A stretch of DNA of 64,000 bases from Streptomyces reniochalinae. Lineage in GTDB: Bacteria > Actinomycetota > Actinomycetes > Streptomycetales > Streptomycetaceae. Within the stretch, counting starts at the first letter, position 1, and each line of letters opens with the position of its first letter. The translations under genes were made by a program, and so were the position numbers. Where the stretch lies: positions 124,001 to 188,000 of the forward strand of contig NZ_QOIM01000040.1 in assembly GCF_003323735.1 (NCBI RefSeq), written 5' to 3'. The notes beneath the pieces are model-generated. The model saw only the letters and a program-made list of their open reading frames with translations, had not been told where the DNA came from and ran no database searches. Below, piece by piece: positions 11,337 to 19,847 of the stretch.

Positions 11337-11352
11337 AGTGGCCTAGACCTGT
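11337..11352. promoter_or_regulatory. dre-like DasR site before the second sugar-importer operon
   Basis: AGTGGCCTAGACCTGT matches 13 of 16 positions of the dre consensus, including the central CTAGACC. It is 165 bp before the lipoprotein start in an otherwise gene-free 281-bp gap and overlaps a TAGACC -10-like hexamer. Its right arm ACCTGT is the same as in the site at 7561, suggesting common control of the two importers. Confidence 0.7.
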
Positions 11353-11516
11353 CGAGGCGGAATCCGCCATGGATAGTCTGCGCCGTGACTGCTGCGGGAT
11401 CTTCTGGCCGGGCAGTCGGGGCTCCTCGCCCGAGCGTTGTGTGGGGGACCGGGTGGCGCCCGGTGCGACGCATCACCTGCGAGCAAGTCGACACCGATGT
11501 CGAAGGGTTGAGCAAC

Positions 11517-12779
11517 ATGAACAAAAGAGCAGTGGCGGCCGGCGCCGCAGCGCTCGCCATGGCACTGAGCGTGACCGCCTGCGGCGGTGACAGCGGGAGC
11601 TCCGGGGACAAGAACACCATCAAACTGGTGGCGGCCGACTACGGCGACAAGAAGTCCAACGCCTCGAAGATCTACTGGGACTCGGTCGTCAAGGACTTCG
11701 AGAAGCAGAACAAGGACGTCAAGGTCGAGGTCCAGGTCATCAACTGGAACGACATCGACAAGCAGGTCAAGACGATGATCCAGAGCGGCAACGTTCCGGA
11801 TCTCCTGCAGACCGGCGGCTACGCCGACAAGGTCGCCGACGACCTGCTCTACAAGGCCGACGACGTCCTCTCGCCCAAGACGAAGAAGAACCTCATCCCG
11901 TCGTTCGCCAAGGCCGGCGAGGTGGACGGCACCCAGTACGGCATTCCGTGGGTCTCCTCCACCCGTGTGCTGTTCTACAACAAGGAGGTCTTCAAGAAGG
12001 CGGGCATCAAGAACCCGCCGAAGACCTGGGACGAGCTGGCCGAGACCGCCGAGAAGATCAAGAAGTCGAAGGCCGCCGACACCCCCTACGCGCTTCCGCT
12101 GGGCCCCGAGGAGGCGCAGGGCGAGTCGATGATCTGGGAGCTGGGCAACGGCGGTGGCTACACCGACTCCGGCGGCAAGTACACCCTCGACAGCAAGAAG
12201 AACGTCGAGACCTTCAACTGGCTCCAGGACAACCTGGTCAAGCCGGGTCTGACGTACTCCAACCCGGCCTCCACCGACCGCAAGACGGCCTTCGCCGACT
12301 TCGCCGCGGGCAAGGCGGGCATGCTCAACGGCCACCCGAGCCTCGTTCAGATGGCGAAGGCGGGCAAGGTCGACTACGGGGTCACCACCATCCCGGGCAA
12401 GAACGGGCCGCTGAAGACCACCCTGGGCGTCGCCGACTGGATGATGGCCTTCAAGGACGGCGGCAAGCAGGAGCAGATAAAGAAGTTCCTCGACTTCGTG
12501 TACGCGAAGAAGATGCTGAAGTTCGACGAGATGTACAACTTCATGCCGGTCACCAACGACGCGCTGGAGACGATGCAGTCGAACGGCAAGCACAAGGACC
12601 TCCAGCCCTTCTTCGACGAGCTGGACGGCGCGCGCTTCTACCCGCTGGGCGACCCCGCCTGGGACATCGTCTCCGCCGAGATGAAGAAGACCGGCGGCAA
12701 GGCGGCCAAGGAGGACCCGAAGAAGATCCTCGGGGACCTGCAGAAGAAGGCGGAGGAAGCGGCGGCGAACACCAAGTAG
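11517..12779 (+). CDS. Sugar-binding lipoprotein of a second CUT1-type ABC importer
   Basis: A 420-aa solute-binding lipoprotein: signal peptide, lipobox VTAC with C22, then a MalE-like fold (IYWDSVVKDFEKQNKDVKVEVQ, DLLQTGGYADKVADDLLYKADD, GIPWVSSTRVLFYNKEVFKKAGIKN cut into two lobes). ATG at 11517 has GAAGGG at 11502-11507 and places the lipobox correctly; the open frame extends further upstream without function. The strong dre-like site before it points to an aminosugar, chitobiose or chitosan-derived ligand, but the sequence does not name the substrate. It is not a close copy of the NgcE-like protein at 7746, so the two importers probably differ in ligand. Confidence 0.88.
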   Translation: MNKRAVAAGAAALAMALSVTACGGDSGSSGDKNTIKLVAADYGDKKSNASKIYWDSVVKDFEKQNKDVKVEVQVINWNDIDKQVKTMIQSGNVPDLLQTGGYADKVADDLLYKADDVLSPKTKKNLIPSFAKAGEVDGTQYGIPWVSSTRVLFYNKEVFKKAGIKNPPKTWDELAETAEKIKKSKAADTPYALPLGPEEAQGESMIWELGNGGGYTDSGGKYTLDSKKNVETFNWLQDNLVKPGLTYSNPASTDRKTAFADFAAGKAGMLNGHPSLVQMAKAGKVDYGVTTIPGKNGPLKTTLGVADWMMAFKDGGKQEQIKKFLDFVYAKKMLKFDEMYNFMPVTNDALETMQSNGKHKDLQPFFDELDGARFYPLGDPAWDIVSAEMKKTGGKAAKEDPKKILGDLQKKAEEAAANTK

Positions 12780-12825
12780 GCCGCCCGACGCCCCGCTTCG
12801 CCCCTCCGTACCGCAAGGAGACCCC

Positions 12826-13776
12826 GTGTCATTGAAGGCCCCGCCGTCCCCGGCCAGCAGGAGCCGGGGGCGGGGCGGGCAGTCGACCAGGCCGGCCCGC
12901 CGCGCGAGCGGCGGGCTGGCCCGGCTCGGCCCGCTTCCCTGGATAGCCCCGGTCGTCCTGCTCATCCTCGCCGTCGTCGTGTGGCCCATCGTCGAGCTGA
13001 TCAGGACCTCGTTCCAGAACATCAGCATCTCGGGGGTCGTGCGGGGCTCGGCCGGCACCGACAAGTACGAGAAGCTCTTCGACGAGTCCGGCTTCGGGCA
13101 CGTCATCGGCTACACCGTCCTGTGGACGGTCGTGGTCGTCAGCGTCACCATGCTGGTGTCACTGGGCCTGGCCCAGCTGTTCAACCAGCGCTTCCCAGGG
13201 CGCAGCGTCACCCGGTGGGCGCTCATCGCGCCCTGGGCGGCCTCGGTCCTGATGACCGCCATCGGCTTCAAGTGGATGCTCAACCAGACCGCCGGTGTGC
13301 TCAACACGGTGCTGCTGGACCTGGGCATCATCGACAAGTCCGAGGACTGGCTGGGCTCCCAGTCCACCGCCTGGCCCTGGATGATGTTCGTGGCGGTCTT
13401 CGTCTCGCTGCCCTTCACCACCTACACCCTGCTGGCCGGGCTCCAGACGATCCCGGGCGATGTCTACGAGGCGGCCCGCATCGACGGTGCGGGACCCTGG
13501 CAGACCTACCGGAGCATCACCCTGCCCCTGCTGCGCCCCGCGTTCCTCGTCGGTGTGGTCATCAACCTCATCAACGTCTTCAACTCGTTCCCGATCATCT
13601 GGGCGATGACGCAGGGCGGCCCGGGCAGCGACACCTCGACGACCACCGTGTTCATGTACAAGCTCAAGGAGACGGACATCGCCGAGTCCGCGGCGATGTC
13701 GGTGGTCAACTTCGCCATGGTCGTCGTGCTCGTGCTGCTCTTCCTCAAGGTCAGCCGGTGGAACGAGGAGGACTGA
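12826..13776 (+). CDS. Sugar ABC transporter permease (MalF type)
   Basis: A 316-aa CUT1 permease. A proline/arginine-rich N-terminus of about 35 residues precedes the first helix (PWIAPVVLLILAVVVWPIVEL), and the EAA loop reads YEAARIDGAGPWQTYRSITLPLLRPAF. GTG at 12826 follows AAGGAG with good spacing. Its TGA overlaps the next ATG by one base (TGATG), implying translational coupling and co-assembly. Confidence 0.9.
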   Translation: MSLKAPPSPASRSRGRGGQSTRPARRASGGLARLGPLPWIAPVVLLILAVVVWPIVELIRTSFQNISISGVVRGSAGTDKYEKLFDESGFGHVIGYTVLWTVVVVSVTMLVSLGLAQLFNQRFPGRSVTRWALIAPWAASVLMTAIGFKWMLNQTAGVLNTVLLDLGIIDKSEDWLGSQSTAWPWMMFVAVFVSLPFTTYTLLAGLQTIPGDVYEAARIDGAGPWQTYRSITLPLLRPAFLVGVVINLINVFNSFPIIWAMTQGGPGSDTSTTTVFMYKLKETDIAESAAMSVVNFAMVVVLVLLFLKVSRWNEED

Positions 13777-14681
13777 TGGCGACCGCAACACAGACCGCCG
13801 GGCCCGGGCCCGTCAAGGAGGGGCCCGCGGGGCCCGCCAAGCGCACCGTGCGCCCGCCCAGGCGCGGCTTCCGGCCGCGCAGCCTGGTGATCGCCGCCTT
13901 CGCGTGGCTGCTCGCCGCGCTGTTCCTGGCGCCGTACCTGGAGATGATCGTCACGGCGCTGCGGCCCGCCGACGAACTGCGCGACCGCACCTACCTGCCC
14001 GACAAGCTGGACTGGTCGAACTTCATCGAGGTCTGGCGCGAGTCGTCGCTCGGGAACAACCTCCAGGTCACCCTGTTGGTCGCGGGCGGCTCCACGCTGC
14101 TGGTGCTGCTCGTCTCGCTGCCGGCCGCGTACTACACGGCGCGGATGAGGTTCAGGGGCCGCAAGTGGTTCCTGCTGCTGGTGCTGGTCACCCAGATGTT
14201 CCAGCCGACCGCCCTGCTGGTGGGCCTCTACCGCGAGTTCTACCAGCTGGACATGCTCAACTCGGTCTGGACGCTGATCCTCACCAACGCCGCGTTCAAC
14301 CTCGCCTTCGCCGTGTGGATCCTCACCGCCTACATCGGGTCCATCCCGCAGGAGCTGGAGGAGGCGGCGATGGTGGACGGCACCAGCCGCTTCGGGGCGA
14401 TGACGCGGGTGACGCTTCCGCTGGCACTGCCCGGCGTCGTCACGGCCGTGATCTTCACCTTCATCTCGGCCTGGAACGAGTTCGTGATGGGGCTGACGCT
14501 GTCCACGGAGCCGGACAAGCAGCCGCTGACGGTCGGTATCAACAACTTCATCGGCGCCTACACGGTGCAGTGGAACTATCTGTTCGCCGCCTCCGTCGTC
14601 GCCATCGTCCCGGTGATCATCCTGTTCGCGTTCATCGAGCGGCACGTGGTCTCGGGGCTGACGGCGGGCTCCGTCAAGTGA
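13776..14681 (+). CDS. Sugar ABC transporter permease (MalG type)
   Basis: A 301-aa CUT1 permease with the EAA motif EEAAMVDGTSRFGAMTRVTLPLALPG and the C-terminal ending HVVSGLTAGSVK typical of MalG homologues. It starts inside the stop codon of the partner permease. It is the last gene of the operon and is followed by a strong terminator; no ATPase is encoded, so a shared MsiK-like subunit is expected. Confidence 0.9.
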   Translation: MATATQTAGPGPVKEGPAGPAKRTVRPPRRGFRPRSLVIAAFAWLLAALFLAPYLEMIVTALRPADELRDRTYLPDKLDWSNFIEVWRESSLGNNLQVTLLVAGGSTLLVLLVSLPAAYYTARMRFRGRKWFLLLVLVTQMFQPTALLVGLYREFYQLDMLNSVWTLILTNAAFNLAFAVWILTAYIGSIPQELEEAAMVDGTSRFGAMTRVTLPLALPGVVTAVIFTFISAWNEFVMGLTLSTEPDKQPLTVGINNFIGAYTVQWNYLFAASVVAIVPVIILFAFIERHVVSGLTAGSVK

Positions 14682-14709
14682 GGTGAGCACCGCCGCGACG
14701 GCTCCGAGT

Positions 14710-14740
14710 CCGGGTCCCCTGCCACCGGCCGGGGACCCGG
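14710..14740 (+). terminator. Hairpin terminator after the second sugar-importer operon
   Basis: The perfect 10-bp stem CCGGGTCCCC / GGGGACCCGG (14710-14719 with 14731-14740) has an 11-nt loop, 29 bp after the permease stop and before the ROK gene. Confidence 0.75.
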
Positions 14741-14879
14741 CGCGTTGGGCCCGCTCACCTCCGTATGATGAGTCACAAATGAGCGCCGACCGCTGCCGGC
14801 TCGATCGAAGGACTTGACGGGGAGGACCGCCGGGGCTCTTCTTAGGGTTCAGATGTTGGAGACAAGCGGGGAGTGAACA

Positions 14880-16070
14880 GTGGTGGAGACTCCGGGGTCG
14901 CAGTCCTCGCTGCACCGGGCGAATCTGGAGCGCGTCGTGCGGGCCGTACGGATGGCGGGCTCGCTCACCCAGGCGGAGATCGCCCGCAGCACGGGGCTGT
15001 CCGCCGCGACCGTCTCCAACATCGTCCGTGAACTCAAGGACGCCGGAACCGTCGAGGTCACCCCCACCTCCTCCGGCGGCAGGCGGGCGCGCGCCGTCTC
15101 CCTCAGCGCCGACGCGGGCATCGTCGTCGGCGTCGACTTCGGGCACTCGCACCTGCGCGTCGCCGTCGGCAACCTGGCGCACACCGTACTGGCCGAGGAC
15201 GCCGAGCCCATCGACGTCGACGCCTCGGCGGGGCAGGGCTTCGACCGCGCCGAGCGGCTGGTGCGGCGGCTGGTCGCCGAGAGCGGGATCAGCCCGGGCA
15301 AGGTCATCGGCATCGGCCTGGGCGTCCCGGGACCGATCGACATCGAGACGGGCGTGCTGGGCTCCACCGCGATCCTGCCGGGATGGGCCGGCACCAACCC
15401 GCGCGACGAGCTGGCCACCCGGATCGGCGTCCCCGTCTACGTCGACAACGACGCCAACCTCGGCGCCCTCGGCGAGCAGGTGTGGGGCGCGGGGCACGGC
15501 GCAGGCGACCTGGCCTACATCAAGGTCGCCAGCGGTGTCGGCGCCGGGCTGGTGATCAACGGCCAGATCTACCGGGGCCCGGGTGGCACGGCGGGCGAGA
15601 TCGGCCACATCACGCTGGACGAGTCGGGTCCCGTCTGCCGCTGCGGCAACCGGGGCTGCCTGGAGACCTTCACCGCGGCCCGGTACGTGCTGCCGCTGCT
15701 GCACTCCAGCCACGGCACCGATCTGACCATGGCGCGGGTGGTGCGGCTGGCCGGCGAGGGCGACCCGGGGTGCCGGCGCGTCGTCGCCGACATCGGCCGC
15801 CACATCGGCAGCGGGGTGGCCAGCCTGTGCAACCTTCTCAACCCCTCACGGGTCGTGCTCGGCGGGGACCTGGCCGAGGCCGGTGACCTGGTGCTGGACC
15901 CGGTGCGGGACTCGGTGGCGCGCTACGCCATCCCCAGCGCGGCCCGGCAGGTGAAGGTGGCGCCCGGCGAACTCGACAGTCGCGCTGAGGTGTTGGGCGC
16001 GCTCGCCCTGGTGCTCAACGAGATGGGTGACACCACACTGGTGGACGCGGCCGCCTCGGCCGCTGCCTGA
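14880..16070 (+). CDS. ROK-family transcriptional regulator (Rok7B7-like)
   Basis: A 396-aa repressor/activator of the ROK family. The N-terminal winged helix (about 20-72) has SLTQAEIARSTGLSAATVSNIV, followed by a glucokinase-like domain with GVDFGHSHLRVAVG, GIGLGVPGPIDIETG and the zinc motif CRCGNRGCLE (C253, C255, C260). The two tandem GTG codons at 14880 follow GGGGAG by 6 nt. Its place directly before xylFGH and after a sugar-importer operon matches what I recall of rok7B7 (SCO6008), which affects xylose transport, carbon repression and antibiotic production. The sugar effector is unknown. The gap before it (14746-14879) holds no other feature that I can assign. Confidence 0.92.
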   Translation: MVETPGSQSSLHRANLERVVRAVRMAGSLTQAEIARSTGLSAATVSNIVRELKDAGTVEVTPTSSGGRRARAVSLSADAGIVVGVDFGHSHLRVAVGNLAHTVLAEDAEPIDVDASAGQGFDRAERLVRRLVAESGISPGKVIGIGLGVPGPIDIETGVLGSTAILPGWAGTNPRDELATRIGVPVYVDNDANLGALGEQVWGAGHGAGDLAYIKVASGVGAGLVINGQIYRGPGGTAGEIGHITLDESGPVCRCGNRGCLETFTAARYVLPLLHSSHGTDLTMARVVRLAGEGDPGCRRVVADIGRHIGSGVASLCNLLNPSRVVLGGDLAEAGDLVLDPVRDSVARYAIPSAARQVKVAPGELDSRAEVLGALALVLNEMGDTTLVDAAASAAA

Positions 16071-16324
16071 GCCCTGCGGGGCCTGTCGGGGGCATCGCCG
16101 CTGCGGCCCTGCGGCGTTGCCCGGTGCGGGCTTGTCGCGGCCGGTCGCGCAGTTCCGCGCGCCCTTTCCGGGGCGCCCTCTCCGGTCGTCCTGTGGCTTT
16201 CTGTTTTCAATGGATGGCATCGTTGTCATCTCGTTAAGGATTTTCTTCTTGACCGGTGCGACGGCGACGAGTTGACTTCCGGCTACCCCGGCCGCAACGC
16301 CGCGGCCCCGTCAGGGAGGTCACC
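16071..16324 (+). promoter_or_regulatory. xylF promoter region with a low-GC patch
   Basis: Between the ROK gene and xylF, the stretch 16195-16260 is distinctly richer in A/T than its surroundings and includes TTGACC (16250-16255) and TTGACT (16272-16277) as -35-like hexamers. It is the expected control site for the xyl operon and a plausible target of the adjacent ROK protein. No clean palindrome was found. Confidence 0.4.
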
Positions 16325-17437
16325 ATGCACGCAGCGCTGCGCGGCATCGTCTTCGGTACCGTCACACTCTCGCTCGCCCTCACCACCGCCGCCTGCGGCA
16401 GTGCTGACCAGGCGGACGGCAAGGACAGCGGCAAGGACAAGAAGGGCCCGCTGACGATCGGGCTGCTGCTCCCCGAGAACCAGACAGCACGATACGAGCG
16501 GTTCGACAAGCCGCTGCTGGAGAAGAAGATCAAGGAACTGGCGGGCAAGGACACCAGAATCCTGTACTCCAACGCCAAACAGGACGCCAACCTCCAGCAG
16601 CAGCAGGCCGAGACGATGGTCACCAAGAAGGTCGACGCGCTGATCGTGGACGCGGTGGACGCCAAGTCCATCGCCAGCTCCGTCAAGAAGGCCGACGACG
16701 CCGACATTCCCGTCGTCGCCTACGACCGTCTGGCCGAAGGCCCCATCAAGGCCTACACCTCCGTCGACAACCCGCGGGTCGGCAAGATCCAGGCCACGTC
16801 CCTGCTCAAGGAGCTCGGCGACAAGGCCGAGGACGGCAAGATCGTCATGATGAACGGCTCCGTCACCGACCCCAACGCCAAGATGTACAAGGAGGGCGCC
16901 CACTCCGTCCTCGACGGCAAGGTGAAGGTCGGCAAGGAGTACGACACCAAGGAGTGGAAGCCGGAGAACGCCAACGGCAACATGAAGGGCGCCCTCTCCT
17001 CCCTCGGCAAGAAGAACATCGTCGGCGTCTACTCGGCCAACGACGGTATGGCGGGCGGCATCATCACCGCGCTCAAGGGCGCCGGTTTCACCAAGGACGA
17101 CATGCCCCCGGTGACGGGCCAGGACGCCGAACTCAACGCCGTGCAGCGCATCCTGTCCGACGAGCAGTTCATGAGCGTCTACAAGCCGTACGTGCCCGAG
17201 ACCTCGGCGGCTGCCGAGTTCGCCGTCGCGCTGGCCAAGGGCGAGAAGCTGGACGACATCGCCACCTCCAAGACCGACAGCTCCTCGCAGAAGGACATCC
17301 CCACCAAGATCGTCACTCCGCTGCCGCTGGTCAAGGGCGACATCAAGAAGTACGTCGGCAAGTCCGGGTTCTTCACGGCCAAGGAGATCTGCACCAGCAA
17401 GTTCAAGAAGGCCTGTGACGAGGCGGGCATCAAGTAG
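16325..17437 (+). CDS. xylF: D-xylose-type sugar-binding lipoprotein (XylF)
   Basis: A 370-aa periplasmic-binding-protein-like lipoprotein of the CUT2 class. The signal peptide has the lipobox TAAC with C24, then two ribose/xylose-binding lobes (LTIGLLLPENQTARYERFD, KVDALIVDAVDAKSIASS, VVAYDRLAEGP, GVYSANDGMAGGIITALKGAG). The ATG at 16325 with GGGAGG at 16314-16319 is chosen because the lipobox then lies correctly; the open frame begins earlier. It is the first gene of xylFGH. CUT2 proteins also bind ribose, arabinose or galactose, so xylose is the best but not the only option. Confidence 0.9.
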   Translation: MHAALRGIVFGTVTLSLALTTAACGSADQADGKDSGKDKKGPLTIGLLLPENQTARYERFDKPLLEKKIKELAGKDTRILYSNAKQDANLQQQQAETMVTKKVDALIVDAVDAKSIASSVKKADDADIPVVAYDRLAEGPIKAYTSVDNPRVGKIQATSLLKELGDKAEDGKIVMMNGSVTDPNAKMYKEGAHSVLDGKVKVGKEYDTKEWKPENANGNMKGALSSLGKKNIVGVYSANDGMAGGIITALKGAGFTKDDMPPVTGQDAELNAVQRILSDEQFMSVYKPYVPETSAAAEFAVALAKGEKLDDIATSKTDSSSQKDIPTKIVTPLPLVKGDIKKYVGKSGFFTAKEICTSKFKKACDEAGIK

Positions 17438-17583
17438 GTCCCAGCGACATCGATCGGCCCGGTGGCACCGCCGGTACCCGAGCCGCCCGCCCGCCGTAGG
17501 GGAGCCTCAGCGGCCCCGCGCGGCGGGCGGGCGGCCCGACGGCCCACCGCCTGCGCGCCGATCCCGGTTAAGGAGTGATTCAC

Positions 17584-18381
17584 GTGTCCGCTACGCCCGT
17601 GCTGGCGTTGCGCGGAGTCTCCAAGCGGTTCGGCGCCGTGCAGGCGCTCACGGACGTCGAGCTGGAGGTCCACCCCGGCGAGGTCGTCGCGCTCGTCGGA
17701 GACAACGGTGCAGGAAAGTCCACCCTGGTCAAGGCCATCGCCGGGGTCAGCCCCGCGGACGAGGGCCGCGTGGAGTGGAACGGCGATCCCGTCAGCATCG
17801 ACAAGCCGCACGACGCCCAGGAACTTGGCATCGCGACCGTCTACCAGGACCTGGCGCTGTGCGACAACCTCGACGTCGTCGGCAACCTTTTCCTGGGCAA
17901 CGAACTCAAGTCGGGCGGCATCCTCGACGAGGTCGAGATGGAGCGCCGCTCCCGCGAGCTCCTGTCCACCCTCTCGATCCGCATACCCAGCGTCCGCATC
18001 CCCGTCGCCTCCCTCTCCGGCGGCCAGCGGCAGACCGTCGCCATCGCCCGCTCGCTGCTCGGCGAGCCCCGCGTCGTCATCCTCGACGAGCCCACCGCCG
18101 CACTCGGCGTCGAGCAGACCGCGCAGGTCCTCGACCTGGTGGAGCGGTTGCGGGAGCGGGAGCTGGGCGTGCTGCTCATCAGCCACAACATGGCCGACGT
18201 GCGCGCCGTCAGCGACCGGGTCGCCGTCCTGCGCCTCGGCCGCAACAACGGCACCTTCACGGTGAGCGAGACCTCCCAGGAGGAGATCGTCTCGGCGATC
18301 ACCGGAGCCACTGACAACGTCGTCACCCGGCGCAATGCCCGAACCGCACAGCAGGCGTCCACCACGGAGGTGCGCAAGTGA
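17584..18381 (+). CDS. xylG: XylG-like sugar ABC transporter ATPase, single nucleotide-binding domain
   Basis: A 265-aa ATPase with Walker A GDNGAGKST (39-47), signature LSGGQRQTVAIARSLL and Walker B RVVILDEPTAAL. GTG at 17584 is preferred: AAGGAG (17570-17575) lies 8 nt upstream and overlaps the alternative GTG at 17575. Enterobacterial XylG is about 510 aa with two fused domains; this is a half-size protein that would act as a homodimer, as is common in actinobacterial xyl and rbs-like systems. Its TGA overlaps the GTG of xylH by 4 nt. Confidence 0.92.
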   Translation: MSATPVLALRGVSKRFGAVQALTDVELEVHPGEVVALVGDNGAGKSTLVKAIAGVSPADEGRVEWNGDPVSIDKPHDAQELGIATVYQDLALCDNLDVVGNLFLGNELKSGGILDEVEMERRSRELLSTLSIRIPSVRIPVASLSGGQRQTVAIARSLLGEPRVVILDEPTAALGVEQTAQVLDLVERLRERELGVLLISHNMADVRAVSDRVAVLRLGRNNGTFTVSETSQEEIVSAITGATDNVVTRRNARTAQQASTTEVRK

Positions 18382-19697
18382 CCACCGGCACCCCCACCGA
18401 CGGGGCCACGGGCGACAAGGCCGCCGCCCCCCAGCAGGACGGGAGCGAGGCGAACGGCACCGCGGCCGCCGGATCCGTCGCCTCCGTCGACCCGCGCCTC
18501 CTCGTGCGCGAACGCGGCTTCGCAGGCTACCTCGACGACCTGACGCGCCGCCTGCGCACCGGCGAACTCGGCTCGCTGCCCGTGATCGTCGGGCTCATCG
18601 TCATCGGCCTCGTCTTCCAGCTCCAGGACTCCGCGTTCCTGAGCGCGAACAACCTCAGCAACCTGTTCGTGCAGAGCGCCGGAACCGGGCTGATCGCGGT
18701 CGGCATCGTCTTCGTCCTGCTGCTGGGCGAGATCGACCTGTCCGTCGGCTCGGTCAGCGGCATGTCCGCCGCCGTGCTGGCCGTGCTCAACATCAACCAG
18801 GGCATGAACGAGGTCCTGGCCGTGATCCTGGCCATCCTCGTCGGCATGGCCGCCGGCGCCCTGCACGGCTTCTTCTTCGCCAAGGTCGGCGTCCCCGCCT
18901 TCGTGGTCACACTGGCCGGCCTGCTGGGCTGGAACGGCCTGATGCTCCAGATCCTCGGCCCCAGCGGCACCATCAACCTCGACGACGACGGGGTGGTCGC
19001 CCAGCTGACCAACCACTACTTCGCCGACAAGATCTGGGCCATTGCCCTGGCCACCGTCTGCGTGCTGGCGTTCCTCGGCTTCTCGCTGCTGGACGCCCGC
19101 CGGCGCAAGGCCGCGGACGTGCCCAGCCGCCCGCTCAGCGAGATCGTGCTCCGCACGGTCGTCGTGGCGATACCCGCCTACGCCGCGGCCCTCGTCTTCA
19201 ACTCCTACAAGGGCCTCCCGCTGGCGGTCGTCATCTTCGTCGGCGTCATCCTCCTCGGCGACTTCGTGCTGCGCCGCACCACCTACGGGCGGCAGGTCTT
19301 CGCCGTCGGCGGCAGCAGCGAGGCCGCCGCACGGGCCGGCATCAGCGTGCCCATGATCCGGATCACCGTGTACGCCATCGCCGGGACCATGGCCGCCGTC
19401 GGCGGACTGTTCTTCGCCTCGCAGATCAACGCCGCCAACCAGTCCTCGGGCGCGGGCAGCCTGCTGATGAACTGCATCGCCGCCGCCGTCATCGGCGGCA
19501 CCAGCCTCTTCGGCGGCCGCGGCAAGACCTGGTCGGCCCTGCTGGGTGCCCTCGTCATCCAGTCGATCAACTCCGGCATGGCCCTGCTGGGCACCGGGTC
19601 CGCCGTCCGCGACATGATCACCGGTGCGGTGCTGCTCGCCGCGGTCGTCATCGACTCGATCTCCCGCCGCACCCAGAAGACAGCCGGGCGCGCCTGA
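18378..19697 (+). CDS. xylH: XylH-like sugar ABC transporter permease
   Basis: A 439-aa CUT2 permease with about ten membrane segments starting at LPVIVGLIVIGLVFQLQ, and the conserved GEIDLSVGSVSGMSAAVLAVL stretch of the RbsC/XylH family. A cytoplasmic N-terminus of about 70 residues is longer than in E. coli. GTG at 18378 overlaps the xylG stop (GTGA). Ends before a long hairpin. Confidence 0.93.
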   Translation: MTTGTPTDGATGDKAAAPQQDGSEANGTAAAGSVASVDPRLLVRERGFAGYLDDLTRRLRTGELGSLPVIVGLIVIGLVFQLQDSAFLSANNLSNLFVQSAGTGLIAVGIVFVLLLGEIDLSVGSVSGMSAAVLAVLNINQGMNEVLAVILAILVGMAAGALHGFFFAKVGVPAFVVTLAGLLGWNGLMLQILGPSGTINLDDDGVVAQLTNHYFADKIWAIALATVCVLAFLGFSLLDARRRKAADVPSRPLSEIVLRTVVVAIPAYAAALVFNSYKGLPLAVVIFVGVILLGDFVLRRTTYGRQVFAVGGSSEAAARAGISVPMIRITVYAIAGTMAAVGGLFFASQINAANQSSGAGSLLMNCIAAAVIGGTSLFGGRGKTWSALLGALVIQSINSGMALLGTGSAVRDMITGAVLLAAVVIDSISRRTQKTAGRA

Positions 19698-19702
19698 GTG
19701 CG

Positions 19703-19744
19703 CCGGTGCCGGGTGGGGCGGGCGCACCGCCCACCCGGCACCGG
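19703..19744 (+). terminator. Hairpin terminator after xylH
   Basis: The perfect 15-bp stem CCGGTGCCGGGTGGG / CCCACCCGGCACCGG (19703-19717 with 19730-19744) with a 12-nt loop begins 6 bp after the xylH stop. Confidence 0.8.
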
Positions 19745-19835
19745 CCACCGCGGCCTCGTCCGCCGTCACAACAGCCGCGTGCGTGTCCCGGTCCGGCGCC
19801 GTCGCCGGCGGCGTCGCGGTGTCACACCCGGCCAC

Positions 19836-19841
19836 TAGGGT
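19836..19841 (+). promoter_or_regulatory. -10 element placed for a leaderless transcript of the 133-aa gene
   Basis: TAGGGT ends 6 nt before the ATG at 19848, the usual -10 to +1 spacing, so transcription would begin at or next to the start codon. No Shine-Dalgarno is visible. No clear -35 was found. Confidence 0.45.
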
Positions 19842-19847
19842 CTGGGA

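Noticed and set aside
13506..15803. 765-aa minus-strand frame from the permease into the ROK gene
   Set aside because: It crosses a terminator and a promoter on the other strand and has no recognisable domain.
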